From Eutypella sp. D-1 (taxonomy: Eukaryota; Ascomycota; Sordariomycetes; Xylariales; Diatrypaceae): DNA of 64,000 bases. The DNA is taken from assembly GCA_023313575.1 (NCBI GenBank), contig JAJTTP010000001.1:4588001-4652000 (forward strand), in the 5' to 3' direction. Below, one piece after another: positions 1 to 11,400 of the stretch. Within the stretch, counting starts at the first letter, position 1. Each line of letters starts with the position of its first letter. Below the pieces are notes generated by a model. That model ran no database searches. It was given only the letters and a program-made list of their open reading frames with translations, and had not been told where the DNA came from. The position numbers were made by a program, and so were the translations under genes.

Positions 1-1267
1 GTGGCTTCATCGCGTTTGCAGCTAAGGCCACGAACCCTCAGGGTCTTTGGGGAAATATTTGAGTCTCCCTACCCCTTGAGCACATTCACTTCCCTTCTCG
101 GCACTTTCCCTTGAACATCTCTAGACATAGACCAAGCCTGGTGGAATAGATGAATCGCGGATAGAGAAAACGGAGCACGCGCACTCCAAGGCTCGATATA
201 TAGACATCATGTTGTTGACTGTTTACGGCCGTTTGGGTCTTTTTGTACGATAGGTTCTAATATATTAGCTCTTTCCCTGCCTCATTTTAATATCTGTGCG
301 GCATGAGTAAGTTATACTGTAGAAAGTCCTAGGCAATGCATCTGAACGTACTCTCATTAAATACAGCACGTAAGTAATTTACATGTAAAGGGCGCAGCCG
401 CGCGCTGAGAGGTTGAGACTTGCCTAACAAGGCAGCTTATTCCAAATCGTGTGGAGTCCTTAGGCCAAGAGAATTGGGCTCGGAGATACAATCTGTAAGC
501 GAGAGACCCGCCTTGTAATACTTGGGGTTAACACCTCAATGCCGGATGATAATATTAGAGGAGAATTCTAGCGGTAAATTATGGTGGAGATATGCGACAG
601 AGCATTGCAAAGTCACATTGTCGGTGTCTAGGCGTTGGAAGGTTGGAATATGTACGCGAGAGCAAGAGGGCCTGACTGCTAAATAAAAGTCCGAACACTG
701 AGAGATCACATCTCCCAATAACGTGCCCTGTGGCTTACAAGAGCTCGCCGCTCAGACGCCATCATCATGGAAGACTGCAAACACAGAGGTGGTCCCATTA
801 CCCAAGATGGCCGTTCAGCCGAGTAAGATTGTCGTGTCATGGTGTTTCTCGATACTATTCGGACTAGGTATAATTGTGAGTAGTTCAGGTTAAGGTTGAC
901 GCTAGATAAATAGATAAGTCGACGAGGTGTGCGAACTGCCTGTTCCCTGGACTTCTGGAAAATGCAGACTGTACCAATTCTTCATTGCTTAGCAAGAGGG
1001 TTGGTCATATGCGACAGAATAGAGGGAAGGGCAGTGCCTCAGTTCTGCAGCATCGAGCTACCTGCGGTGTCGCCGTCAAGGGGATGGAGCCTTTTTCTGC
1101 ACGCGAATTCGATATCGCACTATCAATGATAATGCGGGTGATGTGTAGTGGTAAAATCCCCGATGTAAAAGTAATTTTCAATCGCCAGGCATGCTGTTAA
1201 CCCCAGTATTCCCAGCTGAGCCTAATACAACTGCGGACTAAACGATAAGTGCGGATAGACAGATTGA
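1..1267. other. intergenic, no gene seen
   Basis: This is the window edge, lying downstream of the C6 zinc-cluster gene. Only short open frames with no family resemblance are present, and none can be joined into a convincing spliced gene. I see no repeat of note. Confidence 0.5.
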
Positions 1268-2480
1268 TTATACGAAACGACCACGCATGACAAGACGGCG
1301 CCATACAGCCTCCTCGTCTTCGTCCTGTTGGATGGACCCGATGGACCCCGCAGGCGTGGGTTCGATGGGTTCTGGGTTTTCGCAAAGATCCAGGAAATCT
1401 TGCGCCATCCCGGTCCCAGGGACGAACCCGAGATTTAGAAGGGTATCTGTAGGCGCGGAGTCGAACCTGTATGCTATTAGCACAAACCGCAACGTATGTA
1501 GGAAGACATAGAACGCACCATGGAAAAGCGCCTGTTGCGCCGATATCGAGCTCTTGGTCCGGTGGCTGGGATATGGACCGGCCGGATTTAAGTGCCTGCG
1601 GAGAAGTGCTTGCTGGTGCCTTTGAGCTTTCACTCTCGTTGCGTGAGGTTTCATTTTGCGTACTATGTCGAAGTAGGCCATCGTATCCGTTTGGGTAATC
1701 ATGATTATAGCGTACGCTCTGAGCCATGGGTTGTGTGATCGGTGAGAGCTGGGGTTTGGCATTACTAAATACTGCTCGCGGCGAATCCGCGACATGTGCG
1801 TGGTGTTGTTCCTGATTGTTGTGAAGCGGGCGTTTTCTGATATCCACGCTCGCAAGGTAGATATCTCCCGGGTTTTGAGGGGCCCCGTGAGGGTTCACGA
1901 TAACTGAGCTTGCTGGGGAATTTGATGATAGTAACGATCCGCCTGTGTTTTCTGCTGGCGTGGGTGGATTAACTGGCATAGCCGAATTTGATGACTGGGA
2001 CTTGGGTGTGAGACCTGGCTGTAGCTGATGGGCGATGACAGGGGACTTGTCATCTATAGGAGGTAGCATAAGGTCCGGCGATTCCCCCTGCTGCAGATAT
2101 CTTCCAAGGCGGCTCTCGTTGAAACGGCTGACCAACTCTGTCTGGTTCTCGTTGTTTTTGAAATAGTCGTAGTTGGAGATGCCCGTGTTGCCGTAGGTAC
2201 CGCCTCGGAGGATTTGCAACACCAGGTCCTCGATGTCGGGTCTTGCCTGCAGAACTACGCTCCACAAACGCTCACCATTCTGGCCGGTGTAACCGCTGCG
2301 GGGACCACGCTTACGCACAGGTCTATTATAGGTGCACTCAGTCCCAGCGCGCTCACAGACGCTGCATTTAGGGGTGGCATTGTCACACGGCTGATGTTGC
2401 GAGTTGCAGCGGTCACAAGCACGACTAGCCTTGCGCTTCTTGGAAACGCGCCTGCCGTCGTCACTCTCGCCATCACTCAT
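1268..2480 (-). CDS. short Zn(II)2Cys6 transcription factor
   Basis: Two exons, complement(join(1268..1466,1519..2480)), encode 386 aa. The N-terminus has a basic stretch followed by a complete zinc cluster with spacing CX2CX6CX6CX2CX6C (Cys22, 25, 32, 39, 42, 49) and then a basic linker (NRPVRKRGPRSGY). Such clusters bind two zinc ions and contact CGG-type DNA half-sites in the nucleus. The remainder is Ser/Pro/Asn-rich and looks disordered. I see no fungal_trans middle homology region, so the protein is short for the family. The unspliced frame runs on to 1197 as Arg-rich sequence. Removing a 52-nt intron (donor gtgcgt, branch gctaat, acceptor catacag) instead gives an acidic tail ending VWRRLVMRGRFV, which is why I prefer the spliced model. 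It is divergent from the quinate-repressor-like gene, sharing 1.29 kb of upstream DNA. The target genes cannot be read from the sequence. Confidence 0.85.
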
Positions 2481-3766
2481 AGCTCCACGGTGTGCTCTTC
2501 ACCAGCTACCCTCTCTGCCCCCTTTATGGGACTGTTATGAGACTTCGCGATCAGAGAGCCCTCGATCGGTTGAGCTCTTGAGGAGAGGTTGAATTTACTG
2601 CTCGGATTTACGGCAGCATTTGTATGAGAAAATAAAACGGCACATCTAAGGTGACCTAGGTTTCTGATTTTAGTCGCCGCCAATTGTCCCCATATAATAG
2701 GAGTAGCATAGAGTATAGCTAGTTGAATTGAGCGAGAGCGCCCGAGATTCTCCTCGTTTACATACAATATAACCTGAATGTTGGGGTTGAGGTTGGGGTC
2801 GGGTTGGCGTAGAGGCTGGTTGGCGTTAAGGTAGGTAGGTATGTAAGCAAGCGCACCTAGAGAGATGACGCCGCTGCTACTACTTCCCGTCGTGCTTAGC
2901 TGTGGAGGTACTTAACAGTCAATCAACCTGGGGTTAACTACTATGTAGTGGCAGTACTTCGTAGAGTAGTGGCTAGGTAGGTACCCAGTCAAGTCAAGAC
3001 CAGGCCTACCTACCTACCTATAGTAAGTCTCTAGTATGTAAGGTGAACAACCTGGGCTAATCCTCGGCCTTTACAAAGTACTACCTCGGATGACATGAAC
3101 CCGTCTATGGTCTTTATGTGGGTATATGTGGCTAGTAGGCTTACCTGTGGCTTTAATACTAGCCTCCAAATGGAATAGCGAATGTAACGCCACGGCCAGA
3201 CCGGGTAATATGCCCCTGGTTTGCCGATTATCTTGCCGTTCTTCTTCTACCGCCCCGGCACATGTACTCCATACTCCATCCATGTACAACACCTCGTGTC
3301 ATTTTATAATATTGACCACGATCAAAGGTGGTTGGATCCGATCGCAATGGCATGATCAAAGCCGCCTTTCGGCCTTTATAGAAGACCATTTGCTCAATCC
3401 GAACCCCAGGGTACAATTTCATTTTCAGTGGATTCTCAAAAAAGCATGAATAATTCATCTTATTGACCTGGACTATATTCGGACACATCGGCTTGTGAAG
3501 CTCAATACTCAAACGTAGAGGCGCATGTGTGCGTGGGAATTATCACTTCTCACTCCGGGTTTTCTTTTTGTTGTCTCTAGCGTCCCATGAGACTAGAGGT
3601 CTGCTTGTGAAACGGGACAGTGCAGGCGACCGGATTCGTACCCCGAATTTTGGAATGACCCGAGACTTGGGGGGGTTGGGGGGACTGTGAAACCATAACC
3701 GCCCGCAACGAAGGCAAAAAGGCCAACGAAGACGATCAGAGCGGCAAAGGCGAACACACTATTGAG
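2481..3766. other. shared upstream region between two divergent regulatory genes
   Basis: This 1.29 kb separates the start codons of the C6 zinc-cluster gene and the quinate-repressor-like gene, so it must hold both promoters. It contains clustered TAGG-type motifs (2831-2840, 2971-2985, 3006-3020). No convincing coding frame is present. I could not assign specific operator sites. Confidence 0.6.
2829..3020. repeat. cluster of TAGG/CCTA short tandem motifs
   Basis: Short runs of gtaggtaggt and its complement cctacctaccta occur at 2831-2840, 2971-2985 and 3006-3020. The same word recurs in many intergenic stretches of the window but not in the exons I inspected. Confidence 0.6.
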
Positions 3767-6386
3767 ATGGCAACCACAGTTACCACGGTCACCGCCCCTG
3801 AGAGGATGGCCTCCTCGAATATCAAGTCGTTAGCAAAGCCAAACCACAGAGTCTTTCATATGGACGCTTCCATCATCCTCGTAGGGTGCCGGGGTGCCGG
3901 GAAACGAACTCTGGGCTTTATCGCCGCGAAGCATCTCGGACGGCGACTCCTCACCGAGGAACACTGCTTCGAGCAGGCTGTCAGATGTAGCAGGGCCAGT
4001 TTTCTTCAACAGTTTGGAAAGGATGCTTTCAATCGTCAGATGGCACAGGTTCTTGCTCAGACCATCGCGGCCAACCGGAGTAACTGCATCATAGAATGTG
4101 GAACAGGCACGCTTTCTACAGAGATCCAAGAGATTTTACAGGCTGCCAACGAGACAAATCCCGTGATATATATCCACCGTGACAAGGAGCGTCTATGTCA
4201 CCTCTTGAAACTCGCCCCGCCTGATGCGGAACGTCTCCTAGTCGCCGACCAGAAGCATCGGGATTTTTCAAACCTCGAGTATTACAACCTCCTAGACTCT
4301 ACCGGGGAAGACGGCCCTGCCTCTCATTTGACGCTGCGCTCGACGCTCAAGTCACCTGCTAGGCTAATACGGGCAAGGCAGGATTTCATAAATTTCCTCG
4401 ATTCAATTTTAGGGCACACACTCACCCGATCATGGATGGAAAATCCCTTTTCAATCAACGCGATACCGCCAGAACACCGGCTTTGGACCTTCGTCCTCCA
4501 CCTTCGTCTCTCTACCTTGTTGGATCCTAAAACGGACATGGACGCTCTAGAGGCCTCCGCAGAAGTGGTGGAGCTCATAATCGACACCTGGCCGGAAAAT
4601 ATGCTAGATATCATCGCCATGCAGGTGGCCTCAATCCGCCGTAAATTAGATGTCCCAATCATATATCATGTCGAAGAGAATCCTAGGGAGGAGCGCGTGC
4701 GGCCACAAGAGGAGAAAGACACCATGGATCTGAAACTCATGATACATGGTCTACGTCTTGGTGTTGATTATCTAAGCGTCGACTTGGAACGAAGTCCTGA
4801 GTTGGTCACGCATATCCTCGACATGCGTGGACGGACTAAGATTATCGGCAATCATATCGTCAGAGGCTTCGGGGCACCGCAATGGAACGACAGTGGCTAC
4901 ATGGACAAATATCTGCGAGCCCAGTCCCTCGGATGCCACATAGTACGCATGGGAAGGTTCTGTGCAAGTGATAGGTCCCAGGAGAGCTGGCGGGCTCTCA
5001 TGGACAAGGTGGCTTCGCTGCCCGAGCCGAAGCCTCTTCTCATAGCCTACGACTTTTCCGTACTCGGGCTTGCTAACTCGTTTCAAAACTCCTCCCTCAA
5101 TCCAGTCACTCACGAGTTGGTTCAGAACTCCCCGCGTGAGTGGTTGGCCGGGGTTTATACTGCTCGAGGGATCATGCGTGTCTTATTCCGCCAGGGTATG
5201 CTGCAGCCCCTGAATTTCTATACTCTGGGTTCTAATGTCTATTACTCGGCCTCGCCCGCCATGCATCGGGCGGCATACGAACACTATAGTGAGTCGACCT
5301 CGCGTAAATTTCTGCTGCCACTGCACTTCGCTGTTCATTGAATATCGAAATTGCAACACCAACCGTGTTGTTAACGATCGAGAGACGGCTGCTGACCCTA
5401 GTATCCATAGTGATGCCACATACATTTGATGCCAGGCAATGTAAATCCGTTGAAGAAATCGATTGGTTACGTTCCGGTCATAATTTTGGCGGCGCGTCGG
5501 TGGCTGCGCCGTTCAAAGTTGCGATCATGTCCCGCGTCGACCACGTTAGCTCTCATGCTACAGCTATTGGCGCGGTCAACACCTTACTACCTCTTCGCGG
5601 CAAGACATCCTCAATCTTGGATCATGCCAATGCGCGGAATATGGCCGGGACTACAACAAAATTCTACGGCAATAATACCGACTGGAGTGCTATTGTCAAC
5701 TGTCTTCGTAACTCCATTAGCCCTAGAAATTCTGTTCAGCCATCGCGGACGACCGGCCTGGTAATAGGCGCTGGGGGTATGGCTCGCGCTGCTGTATATG
5801 CCCTTATCAAACTAGGCTGCCGGAACATATTCATCTACAACCGAACAATCGAGAATGCAGAGCGTGTTGCGGGACATTTCAATAAATACGCACAGGACCA
5901 CAAGTTGTTGGCGCGGCATAACATGGACGGCCGCATCTGCCATGTACTTGAGTCGCCAACTCAACAGTGGCCAGATAGCTATCAGCAGCCAACAATGATT
6001 GTGTCTTGTATTCCAGCTCACGGAACTGATGGCGTACCAGCAGTAGATTTCAGGATGCCTCCTCAATGGCTGAAAAGCTCGACGGGCGGGGTAGTTGTCG
6101 AGGTTTGTCATTTCCCCTTGTACATCCTAGGCTCAGTTTATCTAACGGATTCTTGCCGCAGATGGCTTACGAGCCGCTCATAACTCCACTAGTAAAGCAT
6201 ATCCGGCACATTAGGGACCAGGGTAATCACACCTGGGTCATCGTCGATGGATTGGAAGTCGTGTGCGAGATGGCCATGGAAGCATTCGAGCTTATGACGG
6301 GACGCAAGGCGCCCCGGGCGTTGATGAGAAAAGTATGTAATGAGACTTGGGAGAGACAGTGTGCCCCCTTTCAGCCGCAGAGGTAA
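3767..6386 (+). CDS. qa-1S: quinate repressor-like protein (QutR/qa-1S family)
   Basis: Three exons, join(3767..5288,5411..6102,6162..6386), encode 812 aa. The protein is built like the last three domains of the pentafunctional AROM enzyme: a shikimate-kinase-like P-loop domain (about residues 34-200), a type I dehydroquinase-like domain (about 230-450) and a shikimate-dehydrogenase-like domain (about 480-812). In Neurospora and Aspergillus this architecture is the repressor of the quinate utilisation genes, which acts on the qa-1F/QutA activator. Degeneration is visible. In the P-loop GCRGAGKRT, Lys46 is followed by Arg rather than Ser/Thr. Where dehydroquinase has its Schiff-base lysine, CHIVRMGRF carries Arg394. 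The last domain keeps a lysine (APFK, Lys543), GAVNTL, NNTDW (Asp598) and a GAGGMA dinucleotide-binding loop. Introns of 122 and 59 nt restore HYMMPHTF and VVVEMAYEPL. The length is about 100 aa below the family's usual size as I recall it. An enzymatic role is less likely. Confidence 0.88.
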
Positions 6387-7129
6387 GATATCACGTCCTT
6401 GTCCGGCAGATGGGCATGAGCGTGGTCCAAAATCAACACCATCTATCTTGCCCTTTCTGCAGTTATGGCTGAATCCCCACACATCGAAAACTCGACCAGT
6501 CTAGCAGACGGAGGGAAAATTTAGCATGGAAGTATTTCGGGGGCGATATATACAATTGCCTGTTCATCTTCGAAGCATCCTGCCCTAGTTATCTCGCCTA
6601 AGCAGTACCGCCTATATAGGCCTTAGCTTCCGATCGGTATAGTGGAACCCTCCTAGGAAATACCATCCCGTCAACTTAGCATAAGGCTACAGTCTACAAT
6701 ATACTCGAGAACGTAAATTGAAATCTTGCGATAGCATTAAGGATGGCGGGATAGTGTGTAAGGCCTACGTTCTCAAGAAACATATAGTAGAATATATGCT
6801 AAATTAAGGATGAATTTGAACCAGACGCGTGCCATTAAAAAGCATTGAACTAACTTCAGCAAGTTAAGCCGATACACAATTTTGTCCAAGCAGTGAGCTC
6901 TTTCAAAATATGTCAAGGGAAAGTCGAACTTCAAAGACAAGGTAAACAAAGCCCTAAAAGGGTCCAATGCAAAACATGGGTTCAAGTGCCTACAGTTGAC
7001 AAGGATTCGCCTATCATTGGCTGAGTCGATAGGGGGCTGACACTAGCTAGTGTTTATACCGTAATACTCTCATAGAAAACTTCACATTGGGACATGGGTA
7101 GACGTTGTCTACACCAACACAATACAACC
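6387..7129. other. intergenic, no gene seen
   Basis: This AT-rich stretch separates two genes on the same strand. It holds the presumed 3' UTR of the quinate-repressor-like gene and the promoter of the sulfotransferase-like gene. No supported feature is seen inside it. Confidence 0.5.
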
Positions 7130-7981
7130 ATGAGCCAGCTGCCCATCATGACGTCGTCTAAAGATACCGATAAAACGGCCGGCCCCCCAATTGTTATCAA
7201 CGCAGGCTGCTGGCGGACGGGCACCGCCTCGATGGCGGCCGCATACCGGCTGCTTGGGCTGCGGAGTCATCACACCCTGACAGACATGGGCGAGCTGCAA
7301 CAATGGGAAGTTCTCGAGGAGGCGGCGGAGGCAAAGTGGCCGGAGGTTCCCGGTGCACGCCCCCGCGGACCCTTCACGCGGCAGGATTGGGACCGCATTT
7401 TCGGAGACTATGACGCCGTGACGGACGGCGGCGCCGACTACGTTGAAGAGCTGGCAGCCGCGTATCCAGACGCCAAAGTGGTAATCGTGGAGCGCGACTT
7501 CGAGCGCTGGTGGGCTAGCTTTGAACCCCAGCTCGTTGACCGCCTGCTCACCCCCAGCGCTATTATTGCCAACTGGATCATCGCGCCTCTAACCGGCTTC
7601 CGCGGCGGGAGCTGCTGCCAGAAGACGATCCTAGGCGCGTTCGGTGCTCGCAATGTTCGGGAGGTGCGCGCTAGGGCCCGCGAGTACTACACTAAGTATT
7701 ACGCCCACGTCCGGCGGGCGATCCCGCCCCACCGGCGTCTAGATTACCGTCTCGGCAGCGGGTGGGGCCCGCTCTGCGAGTTCTTGGGCCGGGACATCCC
7801 GGAGGCAGAGTTCCCGAAAATGAATGAGGCCGAAGAGCATGAGAAGAGGGCGGATGCATTTACGAAGGAGTTGGGTATAAGAGCCTGGCGAAGGGCTCGA
7901 CCGTACCTCGCCTCCGCTCTTACCATAGCCACTGCGGTCGTCAGCTTGTACCTATATGAGAAGAATCCTTTTCGGCCATAA
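7130..7981 (+). CDS. sulfotransferase-like P-loop protein with C-terminal membrane segment
   Basis: A single exon encodes 283 aa from the ATG at 7130. ATGs at 7094 and 7148 are also in frame; I prefer 7130 because it has A at -3. The N-terminus carries a nucleotide-binding loop (INAGCWRTGTASM) of the kind that holds the PAPS 5'-phosphosulfate in the fungal Sulfotransferase_4 family. The family's second landmark follows, in the form YVEELAAAYPDAKVVIVERD then FERWW. These proteins are predicted to transfer sulfate from PAPS to small molecules, but most have no known substrate. The last 30 residues hold one hydrophobic segment (SALTIATAVVSLYLY) followed by a short basic tail, suggesting a membrane anchor. 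The gene ends 472 nt upstream of the NLR gene on the same strand. The family call is firm; activity and substrate are unknown. Confidence 0.82.
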   Translation: MSQLPIMTSSKDTDKTAGPPIVINAGCWRTGTASMAAAYRLLGLRSHHTLTDMGELQQWEVLEEAAEAKWPEVPGARPRGPFTRQDWDRIFGDYDAVTDGGADYVEELAAAYPDAKVVIVERDFERWWASFEPQLVDRLLTPSAIIANWIIAPLTGFRGGSCCQKTILGAFGARNVREVRARAREYYTKYYAHVRRAIPPHRRLDYRLGSGWGPLCEFLGRDIPEAEFPKMNEAEEHEKRADAFTKELGIRAWRRARPYLASALTIATAVVSLYLYEKNPFRP

Positions 7982-8453
7982 GCTTAGCTTATAGGCAAAT
8001 TTTTAATTACATGGTGCTGACATGCAATTGGAAGTGATGTCACTTTCGTTTAAACATTGCTTTTCAGCGAGCCTTCCCGACGACCTCAAAGTAACGATTA
8101 TGCCTTGCCTCGTACCTCCTACTACTGCGCCACAATGCTTACTCCAACCACTCTCAAGATCTCTACAGACACCCGCATGAGATCAATCCTTATTGGTGTA
8201 ACTTAGTCTCCGATGGGCAAACTGAATGCAGAGTAGCAAGTGCATAACCAGTAAGGAAAGAGTCGCTCGTAGCCTGCTGATACTCGGCCTTGCCTCGGTT
8301 ACTTGCACTGGTCGGCAGGCCTACAAACGAAATGTGCAGATCTCCGCAGGCAGACTTCTCACTCTACTCTCTTCAACTCTTGCCGGCTCTTCGTGAAATG
8401 AGATAATTTCACCCTGCTATCTTTTGAGGGGCACGGTTTAGAAACCATCAGCA
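7982..8453. other. intergenic, presumed NLR promoter
   Basis: These 472 nt lie between the sulfotransferase-like gene and the NLR gene. No coding frame or clear regulatory motif is supported. Confidence 0.5.
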
Positions 8454-11400
8454 ATGCCTATTTTGCGACCTGAGCTATACACAGTGGCATGGATAGCACC
8501 ACTAGAGATAGAGGCAAGGGCAGCCTTGCTGCTCTTGGATCATCGACATGAAGGGAGGTTTCCCGTGACGCGGGGAGACGACTACGTATTCCAAGCGGGC
8601 GACATTTGCGGCCATAATGTCATCATCGCTACACTTCCGGCAGGCCAAGAGTACGGCACAGGCTCAGCGGCCGCACTTGCCAGTCAGGTCAAGCGATTTT
8701 TTCCCAACCTTTGGTTCGGTTTGCTTGTCGGCGTCGCAGCTGGACTTCCAGATATGAATCGAGAGCCGCCACGGGATATTCGCCTCGGAGACATCCTTGT
8801 GGGCCTTCCCGATACCGACCATGCGGGACTTATTGCCTACGACTTAGGTAAAGAGACTGGAAAAGATGGATTGAAGCTCTTGCGCTGCGGCCAGGTATTA
8901 GCCAACACAGAGACCGTCGTCAGATCAGCGATCGGCAGCATCAAACTTCGAGCCCCTAACGATGCTGAACTGTTCCTCCACCATTATGAGGCAATAAAGG
9001 ACGAGGAGCATGCTAACGGCACCTTTGCTGACCCGGGCGAAGCGCTCGATATCCTCTACCACGTCGGCAATGACGGGGAAAATAAAATGCTTCAGCGGAC
9101 CGAACGGCCTGCCTCAAAGCGTACTCGCGTGTGGTATGGCGCCATCGGCTCAGGTGACAAATTGGTGAAGAGTGCCCTGATTAAGGATCAGCTAAGGGAT
9201 AAACACGACCTCATAGGCTTGGAAATGGAGGCAGCTGGTTTGATGAATCGTATTCCGGTTGGTGTCATTCGTGGCGTATGTGACTACGCAGACGAATACA
9301 AAAACAAGATCTGGCAGCCGTACGCCTCTGCTAGTAAGTAATTTCCGGAGTCATCAATCACATGATCTCCTGTTAATTAAGGCTTTATCTGTTGCCCACC
9401 CAGTTCCGGATGTCTGTTAATGCTAATGAATATAGTGGCGGCTGCGTACGCCAAAGCCATCTTGCATGAGATACCCGCGAAGGGCCTCGTCGATGTGATC
9501 GACCGTACACCTGGTGGGCGAGCTACAGGTAACGATAATTCTGTGACTGGTAATCCGCGAAAGCGTCGAAGATCGGATGATGATTCAAACTCCCGGCCCC
9601 TATGTGAGTGGCTCAAACCTACGCATCTGTACAAATTAAACACATGTTCTTTATGTTCTCATGGGCACTCATATATCCACGCAGCTCTAACTCTCACCGA
9701 AGTTAGCTCCAGGGCAGAGGACCCTACGATGCCACCGACCAAGCACCGTAAACCAAACACAGAAGACACTTACACTGAGAGTTCTAAAGGTAAATTACAG
9801 GTTATATCGGCATACAAAATACTCTTCCGGTGATAGGCTGATATTCTCAATCAGGACTTGCCAGTAGGCGAAAAGAGCGCCGGCGAAAACAAATCACCGA
9901 AGGTCAAAGGATCGAATTAATGGAATCTCTATTGTTTGGCGAGATCGATAATCGACAGAGAAGTATCAGGGCACCGCACGACAATACTTGCCGGTGGCTA
10001 ACTATGAGTTCTGAATGGCACAACTGGCTCGATCCGAAGCAACTGGACAACCACAACGGCTTTTTATGGATAAAAGGGAAACCGGGTACCGGAAAGTCAA
10101 CGTTGATGGAGTACACACATTCTCAAACGGCCATAAACATGGCGGACAAGATGACGACCATCAGCTTCTTTTTCAGCGCTAGGGGTACAGATTTGGAGAA
10201 GTCCGTTATTGGGTTATATCGTTCGTTGCTGGCTAAGCTTATCGCACAGCGCCCGGACCTTGAATGCGTGCTCGACCTAGTACGCATCTCGGGGGAAGGG
10301 GATTTGGTCCGTTACGAATGGACTATCGAATCATTAACACTACTATTGCAGGAGGCCATGAAAAGACTAGGCGATACGCCTCTGATATGCTTCATTGATG
10401 GCCTAGACGAGTGCGACGAACAACAAATTCGCGACATGGTATTGTTTTTTGAAATCTCTAGCAAGCTTGCACGGTCCTCGGGGTCCAAATTTTACATTTG
10501 CCTTGCCAGTAGGCATTACCCACACATAACCATTGAGAAAGGGCTCGAAATCATCCTAGACAGACAAGCAGGTCATAATCAAGATATCACGCAATACCTA
10601 AGGGATAATCTCAGGATCCTACCTTTGGGCTTCTCGAAAGCCATCCAGGGTGAGGTTCAAGAAAAGGCGTCAGGAATATTCATGTGGGTTGTGCTCGTCG
10701 TCGGCATTCTAAACAAGGAGCACGACCGTGGCCGCACACACAGCCTGCGACAGAGAATCCAAGAGATTCCCGTCGAGCTCGACTCCCTTTTCCGCGACAT
10801 ATCCACCAGGGACAACCACAATCCACAAGGCCTACTCCTTTGCATTCAGTGGGTGCTCTTTGCGAGGCGCCCGCTCTCCCCACAGGAACTGTATCTCGCC
10901 ATACTCGCCGGCACGGAGCCCGAGCTTCTTAGAGACTGGCACGTGTCCCCGTTCTCTAAGTCGATAGAAGCAGCAAGTAATTTTATACTCGACATTTCTA
11001 AAGGTCTCGTAGAGATAGTTCAGGACCAGCAGCCAACCGTCCAATTTATCCATGAATCGGTGAGGGAATTCATCCAGCAGGGTGATGGCCTCGGCGAAAT
11101 TTTTCAGGGCCGGAAAGAGCTCTTCAGTGGCTTATCTCATTCAGCACTCGCTCGATCCTGTCTTAACTATATTGAGATATCGGTATCGGTACGACGAGCC
11201 CATGAAGCTGGGGGGCAGGCGGCGATGGGGGCGGCTCAGCTTCGCGACGTTCTCATAACCTCCTGGCCTTTCCTACAGTACGCTACAGAACATATTATAT
11301 ATCATGCAGGAGTAGCACAAGTCGGAGGAGTGAGCCAAAGCCAGTTCCTTCAAGAATTTCGGTTAAGGGACTGGGTGTCGCACCATCATCTGCTACTTGA

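Noticed and set aside
1197..1466. Longer Arg-rich C-terminus of the C6 zinc-cluster protein by reading through
   Set aside because: A 52-nt GT-AG intron with a branch site gives a more protein-like acidic end. The read-through sequence looks like a shifted frame.
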